Shown: positions 8,830 through 17,881, numbered from the stretch's first letter. The stretch is 64,000 nucleotides of DNA from JANMDU01 sp043777675 (GCA_043777675.1 JAYWHR010000033.1:1-64000); one strand, 5' to 3'. Notes: generated by a model from the sequence alone, not told the origin. Program-made: numbers and translations.

Positions 8830-10392
8830 TTACTCCAAACCCAGCTCAGCAATCTTGCGAGTGATCGTGTTGCGGCCAATGCCAAGCTTGACGGCTGCTT
8901 CGATGCGACGGCCCCGGGTGGTAGACAAGGCGGCTTGAATCAGGCGACTCTCAAACCGGCGGGTGAGCTCATCCCAAGTTGTACCGTCTTGCTTGGCTAA
9001 AAGCTGCAAGGCTTCTTGCTCAAGCGAGCTTTCCCAGTCGCCGTTGGCATGTGTAGGGGCGGTAGCTACGTTGGTGCGAGGCGTTGGAAGCTCTATAGAA
9101 AGGTTTTTTTCTTCATTTTTAGAAAGAAAAGCCTCACTAGCCGCCATAGAATATGCGTTATTAGCTATTGAATTAATAGCAATCTTAGCGGAGTGTGACT
9201 CCTCAGTCAAGTCGCCCAACACCTCAGGCGGCAAATCTTTCACATCAATCGTCTGCGCAGGTGCCATCACCGTGAGCCAATGGCACATGTTTTCCAGTTG
9301 GCGCACATTGCCGGGGAAATCAAATTGGCTGACTTTAGCGAGAGCGGCAACCGAGATGCGCTTGGGCTCTGCGCCAAGTTGCTTGGCGCTAACTTGCAGG
9401 AAATGCTTGATCAAATCGGCAATGTCTTCACGCCGCTCGCGCAAAGAGGGTAGGCGCAAACGAATCACATTGAGGCGGTGAAACAGATCTTCGCGGAAGC
9501 TACCATCTTTCACGCGCTGCTCTAAATTCTGATGCGTGGCTGCAATCACGCGCACATTGGATTTAACGGGACTGTGGCCGCCGACACGGTAAAAATGCCC
9601 ATCGCTCAGCACCCGCAATAACCTCGTTTGTAAGTCAAAAGGCATATCGCCAATCTCATCGAGGAAGAGCGTGCCTCCATCGGCTTGCTCAAAGCGCCCT
9701 CGCCGCATCGTCTGCGCACCTGTGAAGGCACCGCGCTCATGGCCAAAGAGCTCAGATTCGAGTAAATCTTTCGGAATGGCCGCGGTGTTGATAGCAATGA
9801 ACGAAGCATGAGCACGCGGCGAATGCTTATGCAGCGCCCGCGCCACCAGCTCTTTCCCAGAGCCTGATTCGCCAGTGATCAGCACGGTGACATTGCTTTG
9901 GCTGAGCTTGCCAATGGCGCGAAACACATCTTGCATGGCCGGCGCTTGACCCAGCATCTCCTGCTCCGACCCCTGCTTAGAAGCATCCAACGCCACTTCT
10001 TCGCGTTGGCTTTCATCGACTGCGCGGCCAATCAGCTCCACTGCTTTTGACACATCAAAAGGCTTGGGCAAGTACTCAAACGCACCTTTTTGGAAGGCGC
10101 TCACAGCGCTATCCAAATCAGAAAAGGCCGTCATGATGATGATCGGCAGATTAGGCACGAGCTCTTTGATTTTGGCGATCAAATCGAGCCCCGAGCCACC
10201 GGGCATGCGTATATCGCTGACCAGCACTTGCGGCATGGGCTCATCGGCGTCTGCTGCGTTTGCTTCCTTCAAAGCGGTGAGCACATCGCGTGAGTTAGTG
10301 AAGCTGCGGGTGGGCATATCTTCACGGGCTAAGGCTTTTTCCAGCACGAAGCGGATGGACTGATCGTCGTCAACAATCCAGATAGGTTTCAT
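8830..10392 (-). CDS. ntrC: NtrC, nitrogen regulation response regulator (sigma54 activator)
   Basis: A 520-aa NtrC-family protein. The N-terminal receiver has the phospho-acceptor Asp in VLVSDIRMP. The AAA+ sigma54-interaction domain has Walker A GESGSGKE and the GAFTGA loop that contacts sigma54. A Fis-type HTH forms the C-terminus (KLGIGRNTITRKIAELGLE). Phosphorylated NtrC activates glnA and other nitrogen genes under nitrogen limitation. It directly follows ntrB. The linker between AAA+ and HTH domains (about residues 395-430) is low-complexity, and residues 405-418 are encoded by a copy of the dispersed repeat described below. Start ATG at 10392 with GAGG upstream. Confidence 0.95.
   Translation of the reverse strand: MKPIWIVDDDQSIRFVLEKALAREDMPTRSFTNSRDVLTALKEANAADADEPMPQVLVSDIRMPGGSGLDLIAKIKELVPNLPIIIMTAFSDLDSAVSAFQKGAFEYLPKPFDVSKAVELIGRAVDESQREEVALDASKQGSEQEMLGQAPAMQDVFRAIGKLSQSNVTVLITGESGSGKELVARALHKHSPRAHASFIAINTAAIPKDLLESELFGHERGAFTGAQTMRRGRFEQADGGTLFLDEIGDMPFDLQTRLLRVLSDGHFYRVGGHSPVKSNVRVIAATHQNLEQRVKDGSFREDLFHRLNVIRLRLPSLRERREDIADLIKHFLQVSAKQLGAEPKRISVAALAKVSQFDFPGNVRQLENMCHWLTVMAPAQTIDVKDLPPEVLGDLTEESHSAKIAINSIANNAYSMAASEAFLSKNEEKNLSIELPTPRTNVATAPTHANGDWESSLEQEALQLLAKQDGTTWDELTRRFESRLIQAALSTTRGRRIEAAVKLGIGRNTITRKIAELGLE
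9138..9180 (-). repeat. Dispersed 43-bp repeat, copy 1 (inside ntrC)
   Basis: Core in minus orientation: GCTAT-N7-ATAGC, 19 nt, then a CCGGCTA variant (GCGGCTA), followed by a GGC/T-rich tail. It is read in frame by ntrC as AINSIANNAYSMAA, in the flexible linker before the HTH. Confidence 0.8.
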
Positions 10393-10439
10393 GCGGGTGT
10401 CCTCGAGTCCTGAAAAGCTTACAAAGCCAATGCGTTTAT

Positions 10440-11531
10440 TTATGGCAATGGAATCGTGATTTTGAATTTTGTCTGTCCGGGCTGGCTTTCCACTTCGATC
10501 AAGCCTTCATGATGCTGCACGAAGGTTTGTGCCAAAGTGAGCCCGAGGCCAGAGCCGCCTTCTCGCCCGCTAACGAGCGGGTAGAAGATTCGATCTTTGA
10601 TCTCGGGTGGAATGCCGGGCCCGTTGTCTTGAATATGCAATTCCAGTGCCAACCTATGGCGGCGCTTACCCAAAGTAACTTGCCGAGCAATCCGCGTGCG
10701 CAAAACAATTTGTGCATCGCCCTGAGCCATTCGCTCCGGCAGCACTTGCGCGGCGTTGTGTGCGATGTTAAGTACGGTTTGTATGAGTTGCTCTTTATCG
10801 CCTCGAAAATCGGGAATCGAGATGTCGTAATCACGCACCACCTTCAAGCCACGTGGAAACTCCGCGACGATCAGTGAGCGAACCCGCTCACACACCTCAT
10901 GAATATTGACATCGCCAATTTCGCGCGGCTTTCGATGCGGCTCAAGCAGGCGATCCACTAAAGTTTGCAAGCGATCCGCCTCATGGATGATGACTTGGGT
11001 GTATTCGGTGAGACTTTTGGCTTTCTCCGAATCAGCCAGCTCCATCTCAAGGAGCTGAGCTGCGCCGCGAATGCCTCCAAGGGGATTTTTAATTTCGTGG
11101 GCGAGATTGCGGATTAGTTCTTTGTTGGCTAAGGCCTGCGTCACATTGCGCTCTTCGCGATCAAGCTTTTCTTGGGCTTCTTGTGGCAGCATTTCCACGA
11201 TGACTTCATCAGCAGCCTCTGTTTGCGTGATGATGACATGCACAGGAATCAGCTCCATGGTCAGCGAGCCCCCCATGCTGGCGGACATGGGGCGAAGCAA
11301 TGCGTTGTATCGCAGCGAGGCAAAAGCATTGGCTGCCACACCATCCAACGCAGCCTCCAGCGCTTTCGGCTCTATGAAATCTTTGCCTAAATTGCTGCCT
11401 TCAATGACTCGGCGTGATGTGCCCAGCGCATCTTCAAGAGCAGCGTTTGCATAGATCACCTTGCCACGCAAATCCACCACCGCTACTAGGCTGGAGAGCA
11501 AATCAAAGGCTTGAAAGCGAATGCGAGGCAC
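10440..11531 (-). CDS. ntrB: NtrB (GlnL), nitrogen regulation sensor histidine kinase
   Basis: A 363-aa soluble two-component kinase. An N-terminal PAS-like domain (~1-110) precedes a DHp helix with the phospho-accepting His in NLAHEIKNPLGG. The HATPase domain has its N box (NIAHNAAQ), G1 box (DNGPGIP) and GSGLGLTLAQ. There is no membrane segment, as usual for NtrB, which senses nitrogen through PII rather than a ligand. It phosphorylates NtrC, encoded 47 bp downstream. The start is a GTG at 11531 with GAGAG upstream. Confidence 0.94.
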   Translation of the reverse strand: MPRIRFQAFDLLSSLVAVVDLRGKVIYANAALEDALGTSRRVIEGSNLGKDFIEPKALEAALDGVAANAFASLRYNALLRPMSASMGGSLTMELIPVHVIITQTEAADEVIVEMLPQEAQEKLDREERNVTQALANKELIRNLAHEIKNPLGGIRGAAQLLEMELADSEKAKSLTEYTQVIIHEADRLQTLVDRLLEPHRKPREIGDVNIHEVCERVRSLIVAEFPRGLKVVRDYDISIPDFRGDKEQLIQTVLNIAHNAAQVLPERMAQGDAQIVLRTRIARQVTLGKRRHRLALELHIQDNGPGIPPEIKDRIFYPLVSGREGGSGLGLTLAQTFVQHHEGLIEVESQPGQTKFKITIPLP

Positions 11532-11600
11532 TTTTTGAAACTCTCAGAAATGGAAAAGGGGCTTGGTAAGCCCCTCTATGGTAATGCGCGGCGGAGTTCT

Positions 11601-12176
11601 TTATCGGCTTGCAGAGCTGGGCTGCGAGCGCCCAATCTCACGCTTGATGCCTGCGATATCGCTGTCGTTGCGCCCAATTTGCGCTTTCATGTCGGCGATA
11701 CGATCTAGGTATTTTTGGTTGTTGCGCATTTCATCGCCACGTTTTTCTGGCTCACCATTGTTGAAATCTTTCAGTAGCTCTGCCTGCTTGGCCTCTACCT
11801 TTCTCAACTCAGATTCAAGAATGGCGCGGGCATCGCTATCGCGGTTGCGTTGTTCAGCGGTATCGATACGGCTGGGAGATGGCGCTGCAGATCCAGAGGA
11901 AGTTGCGGAAGCGATGCGGACATCGCCACTTCCAGCGGAAGGCGTGCGAGCCTTGGGCGCAGAAACGATGGTGAGATTGCCGCCTTCCACCAATTTGCAG
12001 CCACGCTCTGCAGCGGTCGAGGCGTTGTTGGTGTATTCATTGCCCGTACAGCGATAAATGCGATCTTGGGCAAAAATATTTGCGCAGAACAATGCAGCAG
12101 CACTCACTACAAAAACATGAGCACTCAGAGCAGATTTAACAAGGGCTAGGGGCATAAAACACTTAAAACTCGTCAT
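11601..12176 (-). CDS. DUF4124-type exported protein of the nitrogen-regulation locus
   Basis: About 191 aa. After a hydrophobic N-terminal signal (ending near CANIFAQ) comes a short DUF4124-like stretch (IYRCTGNEYTNNASTAAERG). A Ser/Ala/Pro-rich linker follows, then a charged helical C-terminus (~110-190) likely to form a coiled coil. The function is unknown. A gene of this kind between glnA and ntrBC is a familiar Comamonadaceae arrangement. The start is the ATG at 12176, with GGAG 6 nt upstream. An in-frame TTG at 12188 has no such signal. Confidence 0.75.
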   Translation of the reverse strand: MTSFKCFMPLALVKSALSAHVFVVSAAALFCANIFAQDRIYRCTGNEYTNNASTAAERGCKLVEGGNLTIVSAPKARTPSAGSGDVRIASATSSGSAAPSPSRIDTAEQRNRDSDARAILESELRKVEAKQAELLKDFNNGEPEKRGDEMRNNQKYLDRIADMKAQIGRNDSDIAGIKREIGRSQPSSASR

Positions 12177-12283
12177 AAACGGCTCCAAGATTTCTAAAAA
12201 TCAAATTTTGAACCAAGAGTTGCAGTATGAAGCAATTTCTCAAAAATCGCAAATAAGTTGTTGTCAGAAAACGAGTTTTCATG

Positions 12284-12312
12284 AAAAAAGGACGGTAAAT
12301 ACCGTCCTTTTT
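12284..12312. terminator. Bidirectional-looking Rho-independent terminator after glnA
   Basis: A perfect stem, AAAGGACGGT/ACCGTCCTTT with a 4-nt loop, is flanked by A and T runs. It sits 19 bp after the glnA stop and can terminate transcription from either strand. It separates glnA from the DUF4124-ntrBC unit. Confidence 0.9.
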
Positions 12313-12330
12313 TAGTCACACTGGAACGAA

Positions 12331-13746
12331 TTACAGTGAATAGTACATGTCAAACTCGATCGGATGAGTCGTCATGCGGAAACGCGTGACTTCTTGCATT
12401 TTGAGTTCGATGTAAGCATCGATCATGCTGTCGGAGAACACACCGCCTTTGGTCAAGAAGCCGCGGCCTTTGTCCAAATAATCGAGCGCTTGATCCAAGC
12501 TGTGGCAGACGGTCGGCACTTTTGCATCTTCCTCTGGAGGCAAATGGTAGAGATCCTTCGTGGCGGCTTCGCCCGGATGGATTTTATTTTCCACGCCATC
12601 CAAACCAGCCATCAGCAAGGCTGCGAAGCCAAGATAAGGGTTCATCAATGGATCTGGGAAGCGCGCCTCGATGCGGCGGCCTTTGTCTGATGGCACGTGC
12701 GGAATACGGATCGAAGCTGAGCGATTGCGGCTGGAATAAGCCAACTTTACAGGCGCTTCAAAGCCGGGAACCAAACGCTTGTAGCTGTTGGTACCAGGAT
12801 TTGTGATCGCGTTCAATGCGCGAGCGTGCTTGATGATGCCGCCGATGTAGTACAGCGCGAAATCAGACAAACCTGCATAGCCGTTACCAGCAAACAGATT
12901 CTTGCCATCTTTCCAGACCGACTGGTGCACGTGCATGCCGGAGCCGTTATCGCCAACGAGCGGCTTGGGCATGAAGGTGGCGGTTTTGCCATAGGCATTG
13001 GCCACGTTCCACACCACATATTTCATCAACTGCGTCCAGTCAGCGCGCTCAACGAGCGTGCTGAAGCGTGTGCCGATTTCGTTTTGGCCAGCGCCAGCGA
13101 CTTCATGATGGAACACTTCAACCGGGATACCCAGCGATTCAAGAATCAGCGACATTTCAGCGCGCATGTCTTGCGTGCTGTCAACGGGGGGGACTGGAAA
13201 GTAGCCGCCTTTGACCGTGGGGCGATGGCCTTTGTTGCCGCCTTCGATTTTCTTGCCGGTATTCCAGGGTGCTTCGTATTCGTCGACCTTGACGAACGAG
13301 CCGCTCATGTCGGAGCCCCAACGCACGTCGTCAAAAATGAAGAATTCTGGCTCGGGGCCGAAATAGGCTGTGTCGCCCATGCCAGAAGCCTTGAGATAGG
13401 CTTCTGCGCGCTTGGCAATCGAGCGTGGATCACGGTCGTAAGCCTTGCCATCACCGGGTTCGAGCACATCGCAGCTCATGATCATCGTCGTCTCTTCAAA
13501 GAAGGGGTCGATGTTGGCTGTATTCGGGTCAGGCATCAAAAGCATGTCGGAGGCTTCAATGCCTTTCCAACCGGCGATTGAAGAGCCATCAAATGCGTGG
13601 CCGTCTTTGAATTTGCCTTCGTCAAAGTGCGAAACGGGCACGGTCACGTGCTGCTCTTTGCCTTTGGTATCGGTGAAACGGAAATCAACGAATTTCACTT
13701 CGTTTTCTTTCACCATCTTGAGTACGTCTGCGACGGTCTTGGCCAT
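12331..13746 (-). CDS. glnA: Glutamine synthetase type I
   Basis: A 471-aa glutamine synthetase that makes glutamine from glutamate, ammonia and ATP. Visible family features are the N-terminal beta-grasp domain, the DGSSIAGW segment, the glutamate-binding NGSGMHVHQS and the NRSASIRIP active-site strand. The GSI-beta adenylylation loop ends in KDLYHLPPEE, and its Tyr is the expected site for AMP control by GlnE. The start is the ATG at 13746 with AGGAG 6 nt upstream (the codon before it is a TTG). A sigma54 promoter and NtrC boxes lie upstream, so expression should rise on nitrogen limitation through the neighbouring ntrBC products. Confidence 0.98.
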   Translation of the reverse strand: MAKTVADVLKMVKENEVKFVDFRFTDTKGKEQHVTVPVSHFDEGKFKDGHAFDGSSIAGWKGIEASDMLLMPDPNTANIDPFFEETTMIMSCDVLEPGDGKAYDRDPRSIAKRAEAYLKASGMGDTAYFGPEPEFFIFDDVRWGSDMSGSFVKVDEYEAPWNTGKKIEGGNKGHRPTVKGGYFPVPPVDSTQDMRAEMSLILESLGIPVEVFHHEVAGAGQNEIGTRFSTLVERADWTQLMKYVVWNVANAYGKTATFMPKPLVGDNGSGMHVHQSVWKDGKNLFAGNGYAGLSDFALYYIGGIIKHARALNAITNPGTNSYKRLVPGFEAPVKLAYSSRNRSASIRIPHVPSDKGRRIEARFPDPLMNPYLGFAALLMAGLDGVENKIHPGEAATKDLYHLPPEEDAKVPTVCHSLDQALDYLDKGRGFLTKGGVFSDSMIDAYIELKMQEVTRFRMTTHPIEFDMYYSL

Positions 13747-13804
13747 CAAATGCTCCTAGTAGGTTGGATGAAAATTATTCGAGACTCATGCTCTAACATC
13801 TCCA

Positions 13805-13820
13805 TGCACAAGTCGTGCCA
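13805..13820 (-). promoter_or_regulatory. Predicted sigma54 promoter of glnA
   Basis: On the minus strand TGGCACGACTTGTGCA has the invariant GG and GC ten nucleotides apart and matches the -24 element TGGCACG exactly; the -12 element reads GTGC instead of TTGC. Transcription would begin near 13795, leaving about 48 nt before the glnA ATG. Confidence 0.7.
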
Positions 13821-13952
13821 CAGATCAGTGCATGAACACTTTCGCGTTAGGCATGATTGTGCTCGATTTTTAGTGGACTTTATGGCCGGAAGAATGTGCA
13901 AACCACGTACGATTTACACAGCTCAGAATCTTAAGCGCACCAAAAGCGCATA

Positions 13953-13982
13953 TGCATTAATTTGGTGCATTAAATTTTTGCA
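13953..13982 (-). promoter_or_regulatory. Tandem NtrC-type enhancer boxes
   Basis: Two overlapping TGCA-N9-TGCA sites (13953-13969 and 13966-13982) share one TGCA. The first contains the canonical half site GGTGCA, and a further half site (GCACCA) lies at 13937-13942. They are 130-180 bp upstream of the sigma54 promoter, the usual enhancer distance. Confidence 0.65.
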
Positions 13983-14121
13983 CAATTTTGGGGCGTAAGT
14001 GACTTGACTTGAATGTCAAGCAGCGCGTAAAGGCACCGCTTGGTTTAGCGCCAAAAGCCGCAAAAGCCCTGCTATGCGTTGCGCAGTTGACATTGCATCA
14101 GCCTCAAACATCTTGATAAAG

Positions 14122-14322
14122 TCATCTCTCGCCAAGACTGCTGCACGCGTGTGTGTAACCGCTGATTGGAACTGACTTCTTTTGTGAGGTGCTCGCCCGG
14201 GAGAAAGGTTTTAATGAGCTCAACGCGGCGACGCGTTGAGCGATGGCCTCAGGCATGCCCTGAAACGCTCCTGCGCTACGCAACAGCAGTGCGACTTGTT
14301 GAATTTCGGGATCTGTGAGCAT
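14122..14322 (-). CDS. Short hypothetical protein, possibly a gene fragment
   Basis: A 66-codon frame whose first ~36 residues (MLTDPEIQQVALLLRSAGAF, PEAIAQRVAALSS) look like a normal helical protein start. The remainder is Ser/Lys-rich and not protein-like, as if a frameshift had occurred near 14215. No ribosome binding site is strong. It sits in the 556-bp stretch between the glnA enhancer and the next hydrolase, which otherwise shows nothing recognisable. Confidence 0.3.
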   Translation of the reverse strand: MLTDPEIQQVALLLRSAGAFQGMPEAIAQRVAALSSLKPFSRASTSQKKSVPISGYTHACSSLGER

Positions 14323-14555
14323 ACTTTTTTCTTACTTTCACACAGCATTATGTGCCTGTATACCCGGAATAAGCTGCAATCGAAAGTTTTTGGTATGTGC
14401 CGCCAACGAGAGGGAGCATGAAAAATCAAAAAGGGAAAAACCGAGGGGAAACCTTCTCGTATGTGGTCTCAAAAGTGACTGCAAACGTGAGGTAAGCACC
14501 TAGATTGGCGTTTGCTGAACGAATGTACAAAATATTAGCCAACTTATCTTAGAGA

Positions 14556-15419
14556 ATGCCAGCATGGTTGCACGTCACCCCACGACCCGCCTTAGCTTCT
14601 TGCCCCGAAATGAATCGATCAAAAACACACAACACCTCAGCTACACATGAGTTTACCGCTCCGAGCATGGGTTTGCTAGCCCTAGAATGGCGGGCTTTTT
14701 GGGAATTTGCCGCAGTCGTCCCGGCCTGGCCTGCACTGCAACAGGCACGAAGTGGCGATGGGCATTCGGTGATTGTGATTCCAGGCTTGGCTGCAAGCGA
14801 CACATCCACTTCGCCTTTGCGCAAGTATTTATCGGGTCGCGGCTATGACGTGACGGGCTGGCAGCAAGGCAGCAATTTCGGGCCGCGCGCTGGTGTCTTA
14901 GATGCAATTTTGCGTATGCTTGAAGAGACATCTTCGGCATCTGGTCGCAAAGTCAGCTTGGTGGGCTGGAGTCTGGGGGGCGTGTTTGCACGCGAAATCG
15001 CCAAGCAGATGCCACAGTGTGTCCGCTGCGTGATTACACTGGGTACACCCTTTTCTGGCAATCCTCGCTCCACCCATGCTTGGCGTCTGTACGAGATGGT
15101 CAGTGGCCGCAAAATTGAGCGAGAAGCAGATCACTTCGAGCTGCAAAAAGCGCCCCCCGTGCCGACGACGAGTCTCTATTCCAAGACAGATGGCATCGTC
15201 GCATGGCAAGGCAGCATTCAAAGCGCAGCGCCTTCACTGGGGCACAAGCAAACAGAGAACATTGAGGTGCTGGCCAGCCATTTCGGCATTGGCCTTAATC
15301 CGAGCGCTTGGTGGGCTGTGGCGGATCGTTTGGCACAGCCTGAGGGGCAATGGAAACCGTTTTGCACACCCAAAATGCTCGGGCTAGGGGGCATCGTTTT
15401 TCCTAGAAATTCCGACTAA
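14556..15419 (+). CDS. Alpha/beta hydrolase (lipase/acyltransferase-like)
   Basis: Up to 287 aa with an alpha/beta hydrolase fold. The oxyanion strand is VIVIPGLAAS, the nucleophile elbow is GWSLGG (Ser about residue 143), an Asp lies in the later SKTDGIVAW strand and the likely His is in ASHFGIG. This pattern fits lipase-like or PGAP1/CvfD-type esterases, but the substrate is unknown. There is no clear signal peptide. The start is uncertain: ATGs at 14556, 14610 and 14667 are all in frame and none has a strong ribosome binding site. A copy of the dispersed repeat begins 11 bp after the stop. Confidence 0.75.
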   Translation: MPAWLHVTPRPALASCPEMNRSKTHNTSATHEFTAPSMGLLALEWRAFWEFAAVVPAWPALQQARSGDGHSVIVIPGLAASDTSTSPLRKYLSGRGYDVTGWQQGSNFGPRAGVLDAILRMLEETSSASGRKVSLVGWSLGGVFAREIAKQMPQCVRCVITLGTPFSGNPRSTHAWRLYEMVSGRKIEREADHFELQKAPPVPTTSLYSKTDGIVAWQGSIQSAAPSLGHKQTENIEVLASHFGIGLNPSAWWAVADRLAQPEGQWKPFCTPKMLGLGGIVFPRNSD

Positions 15420-15429
15420 AAACGACCGA

Positions 15430-15472
15430 TAGCCGGCATCGCTATTGCGTGAGCTGCTATCAATTTTGTAGT
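15430..15472 (-). repeat. Dispersed 43-bp repeat, copy 2 (intergenic)
   Basis: Core in minus orientation: a palindrome half ending GATAGC, 19 nt, CCGGCTA, then a T-rich tail. It fills the gap between the converging hydrolase genes and may double as a weak terminator. Confidence 0.85.
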
Positions 15473-15476
15473 TACT

Positions 15477-16466
15477 CTATCCTCGCAAGAACTCGTCAGC
15501 GGCGCCCAGCCCAGACATCGAACTCATCGCTTGCCCGAAGAGTTGCTCCTTGAGCCAAGCCGTGCTGATACGCGCTACGCGCTCGTGATGCGCCGCCTCT
15601 GCATCCAGCGTGATTTGCTCACGGCGAGCGAGAAATGTGCTGGGAATGCGCTTTTCGTTACCGCTAAATGTGAAATGGTCTGCGCCATCGAGCCAGAGCA
15701 AAGCCTTTTTGCCAGCCGGTAGAGCGTCGTACACCATTCGTCGGCTCTGTGGCGTTTCGCCGTTGTTGAGAATCTCGCCATCTAAGCTGCCAGTACACAC
15801 CAAAAATGGGCGAGTGACAGAGGCCATCTCTTTGCGGCTTTGCGTTAAATCATTGTTGTTGCTGAGCGCCGGGCTGAATGCCACAAAGGCTTTAGGCTGT
15901 AGGTCGGTACCATTGTGGCCATTGCGCTGCCAGCCTGCTGTTAGCATCGTGGTGCGTGCGCCGAAGGAATGTCCGCTAACAGCCATTTTTTCTCTGGGCA
16001 CAACGCCCCAAAGGCCAGCGCCAGATGCATGGCGGCGATTGATCTCGGCGATCGCAAAGCGAACATCATTCATTCTGGCAATCAACTGCTCTGGCGCCAT
16101 CGCCGCACGTAGCGCTGAAAAGCCGCCTTTTAGGGCCGGCCCATCGCTGCCGGGGTGCTGCAAATGCAGGACCAATAAGCCAGCATCAGCCCAGGCTTTA
16201 CCCCAGTAATCCCCGCCCTCTTTTTTGCCACCCAAACCATGAGAATGCACTATCACACCCATCGGCTTGCCGGCCGGCCAGCGCAGCAAAACCGGCAATT
16301 CGCGCGAACGCGCCGCATCCACCCACATCTCGTTTTCAGAAGCTGGCAACTTACTGGCTATTGCGCTGGGCCAGTGCGAGCCCAGCAACCCCGTGCCTAG
16401 GCTAAGCGCCAGCATACGACGACGCGAGACGACAGCTGGGAGGTCATTATCGATGGATGAATTCAT
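15477..16466 (-). CDS. Exported alpha/beta hydrolase (dienelactone hydrolase/PAF-acetylhydrolase-like)
   Basis: About 329 aa. The N-terminus carries a twin-arginine-like signal (SRRRMLALSLGTGLLGSHW), suggesting Tat export. The hydrolase core shows VIVHSHGLGG for the oxyanion loop, the nucleophile elbow GHSFGA, and later Asp and His in LDGADHFTF. The layout resembles the predicted dienelactone hydrolase/chlorophyllase group; the substrate is unknown. ATG at 16466 is chosen over a GTG at 16481, though neither has a good ribosome binding site. Confidence 0.8.
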   Translation of the reverse strand: MNSSIDNDLPAVVSRRRMLALSLGTGLLGSHWPSAIASKLPASENEMWVDAARSRELPVLLRWPAGKPMGVIVHSHGLGGKKEGGDYWGKAWADAGLLVLHLQHPGSDGPALKGGFSALRAAMAPEQLIARMNDVRFAIAEINRRHASGAGLWGVVPREKMAVSGHSFGARTTMLTAGWQRNGHNGTDLQPKAFVAFSPALSNNNDLTQSRKEMASVTRPFLVCTGSLDGEILNNGETPQSRRMVYDALPAGKKALLWLDGADHFTFSGNEKRIPSTFLARREQITLDAEAAHHERVARISTAWLKEQLFGQAMSSMSGLGAADEFLRG

Positions 16467-16481
16467 GTCTAGGGCTTTCAC

Positions 16482-16823
16482 TACTGCGCAAAGGACGGAT
16501 GCATGGCTTACTTAACTCGAGTATCGCGCACTCGCCGACTACTGTCACGCTGCGCCAACAATGCTTCGCGCACAACAGCATCGCTTTTGAACTCTCCATC
16601 GGCAGCCAAGATAGCGAGCGTGTGCGCGCGTCAAACCGGCGCTTAGCTGCCCTGATCAAAGCACAAGGTGCATGCTGCTCATCCTTGGCATGCGTTGCTT
16701 GCTGTTCATGCTAGGTTGGCAAACTTGGTGGTTCCTTCATGAAACCAAACTTAGGTCAAACATGAAGTGCGCTGATGGGCAAATTGATTTAATCTATGTT
16801 TCAGTTTTAACGAGGAGTTTTCC
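16482..16823. other. Intergenic region without a recognisable gene
   Basis: Short overlapping frames are present on both strands but none has a start signal or protein-like composition. The last ~60 bp are AT-rich and presumably hold the promoter of the Bug receptor gene, which has its ribosome binding site (GAGGAG) at about 16812. Confidence 0.5.
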
Positions 16824-17825
16824 ATGAGTAACCTGAATCACAACGCTTCACGCCGCCACTTGATCGCAACAGCTGCCGCTCTGAGCGCAGCGGCTCTCAC
16901 GCCGATGCTCGCGCAAGCCCAAGCTTTCCCCGTCAAGCAAATCAGTATGGTCGTCTCCTACCCCGCTGGTGGCGATACCGACGCCCTAGGCCGTTTGTTT
17001 GCAGAAAAGCTCGCCACCCGCATCGGCCAAAACGTCGTGGTGGAAAACAAACCCGGCGCCAGCGGTACGATTGGTAATGCCTTCGTCGCCAAAGCACCCG
17101 CTGATGGCTACACCCTTCTCATGACGCCGAGCACCATCTCTTCCGCGCTTCTCGTGCTCAAGCCCGGCACAGGCGGCGCATACGACACTGTGGGCGATTT
17201 CGAGCCCGTTTTTCACATGGGCACGCAGCAGCTTTTCCTCGTCGTCAACTCACAAACTGGCATTAAAAATGTCAAAGACCTGATCGCCGCTGCTAAGGCG
17301 GACAAAATCAAGACGTATGGCAGCCCCGGCAGCGGCAGCCCGATGCATATCTTGGGCGAAATGTTCAACAAAACCGTTGGTGTAAAAATCCAGCAAGTGC
17401 CGTATCGCGGCAGCGCGCCAGCGGTTGTCGATCTGATCGGCAATCACATCTCCTTCATGTACACCACACTAGGCCCTGTGCGCCAGCATATCGAGCGCGG
17501 CACACTCACCAACATCGCCGTGGCAGATGCCGTGCGCTCGCCTTTCGCACCCAATGTGCCCACATTGGAAGAGCAAGGCATTCGCGGCGCGAATCTCGGC
17601 GCTTGGCAGGGCATCATGGCGCCTAAAGGCACGCCACAGCGCACCATCGATATGCTCAACGTTCACTTCAACGACATCATGAAAATGCCCGATGTGCAGG
17701 CTCGCATGGGCCTAGCCACCACGGTGCCTACAGGCGGTGAGCCACGATATCTTGGTCGCACCCACGCCGCAGAATACGAACGCATGGCCAAGGTCATTGC
17801 AGAAATCGGTATCAAGGCTGACTAA
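16824..17825 (+). CDS. Bug-family tripartite tricarboxylate transporter substrate-binding protein
   Basis: A 333-aa periplasmic receptor. A signal peptide with a twin-Arg start (ASRRHLIATAAALSAAALTP) ends at AQA. The mature part has the Bug hallmarks: FPVKQISMVVSYPAGGDTD, VVENKPGASG, VAKAPADGYTLL and VPYRGSAPA. These proteins deliver carboxylates or similar small solutes to TctAB-type transporters, but no tctA/tctB genes are nearby, as is common for the expanded Bug sets of Burkholderiales. The ligand cannot be predicted. GAGGAG precedes the ATG. Confidence 0.93.
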   Translation: MSNLNHNASRRHLIATAAALSAAALTPMLAQAQAFPVKQISMVVSYPAGGDTDALGRLFAEKLATRIGQNVVVENKPGASGTIGNAFVAKAPADGYTLLMTPSTISSALLVLKPGTGGAYDTVGDFEPVFHMGTQQLFLVVNSQTGIKNVKDLIAAAKADKIKTYGSPGSGSPMHILGEMFNKTVGVKIQQVPYRGSAPAVVDLIGNHISFMYTTLGPVRQHIERGTLTNIAVADAVRSPFAPNVPTLEEQGIRGANLGAWQGIMAPKGTPQRTIDMLNVHFNDIMKMPDVQARMGLATTVPTGGEPRYLGRTHAAEYERMAKVIAEIGIKAD

Positions 17826-17881
17826 GCATCAGTCAGAGCACACGCAGCATCCGCCTAGTTCGTGCGATAATTAGGGTAGCT

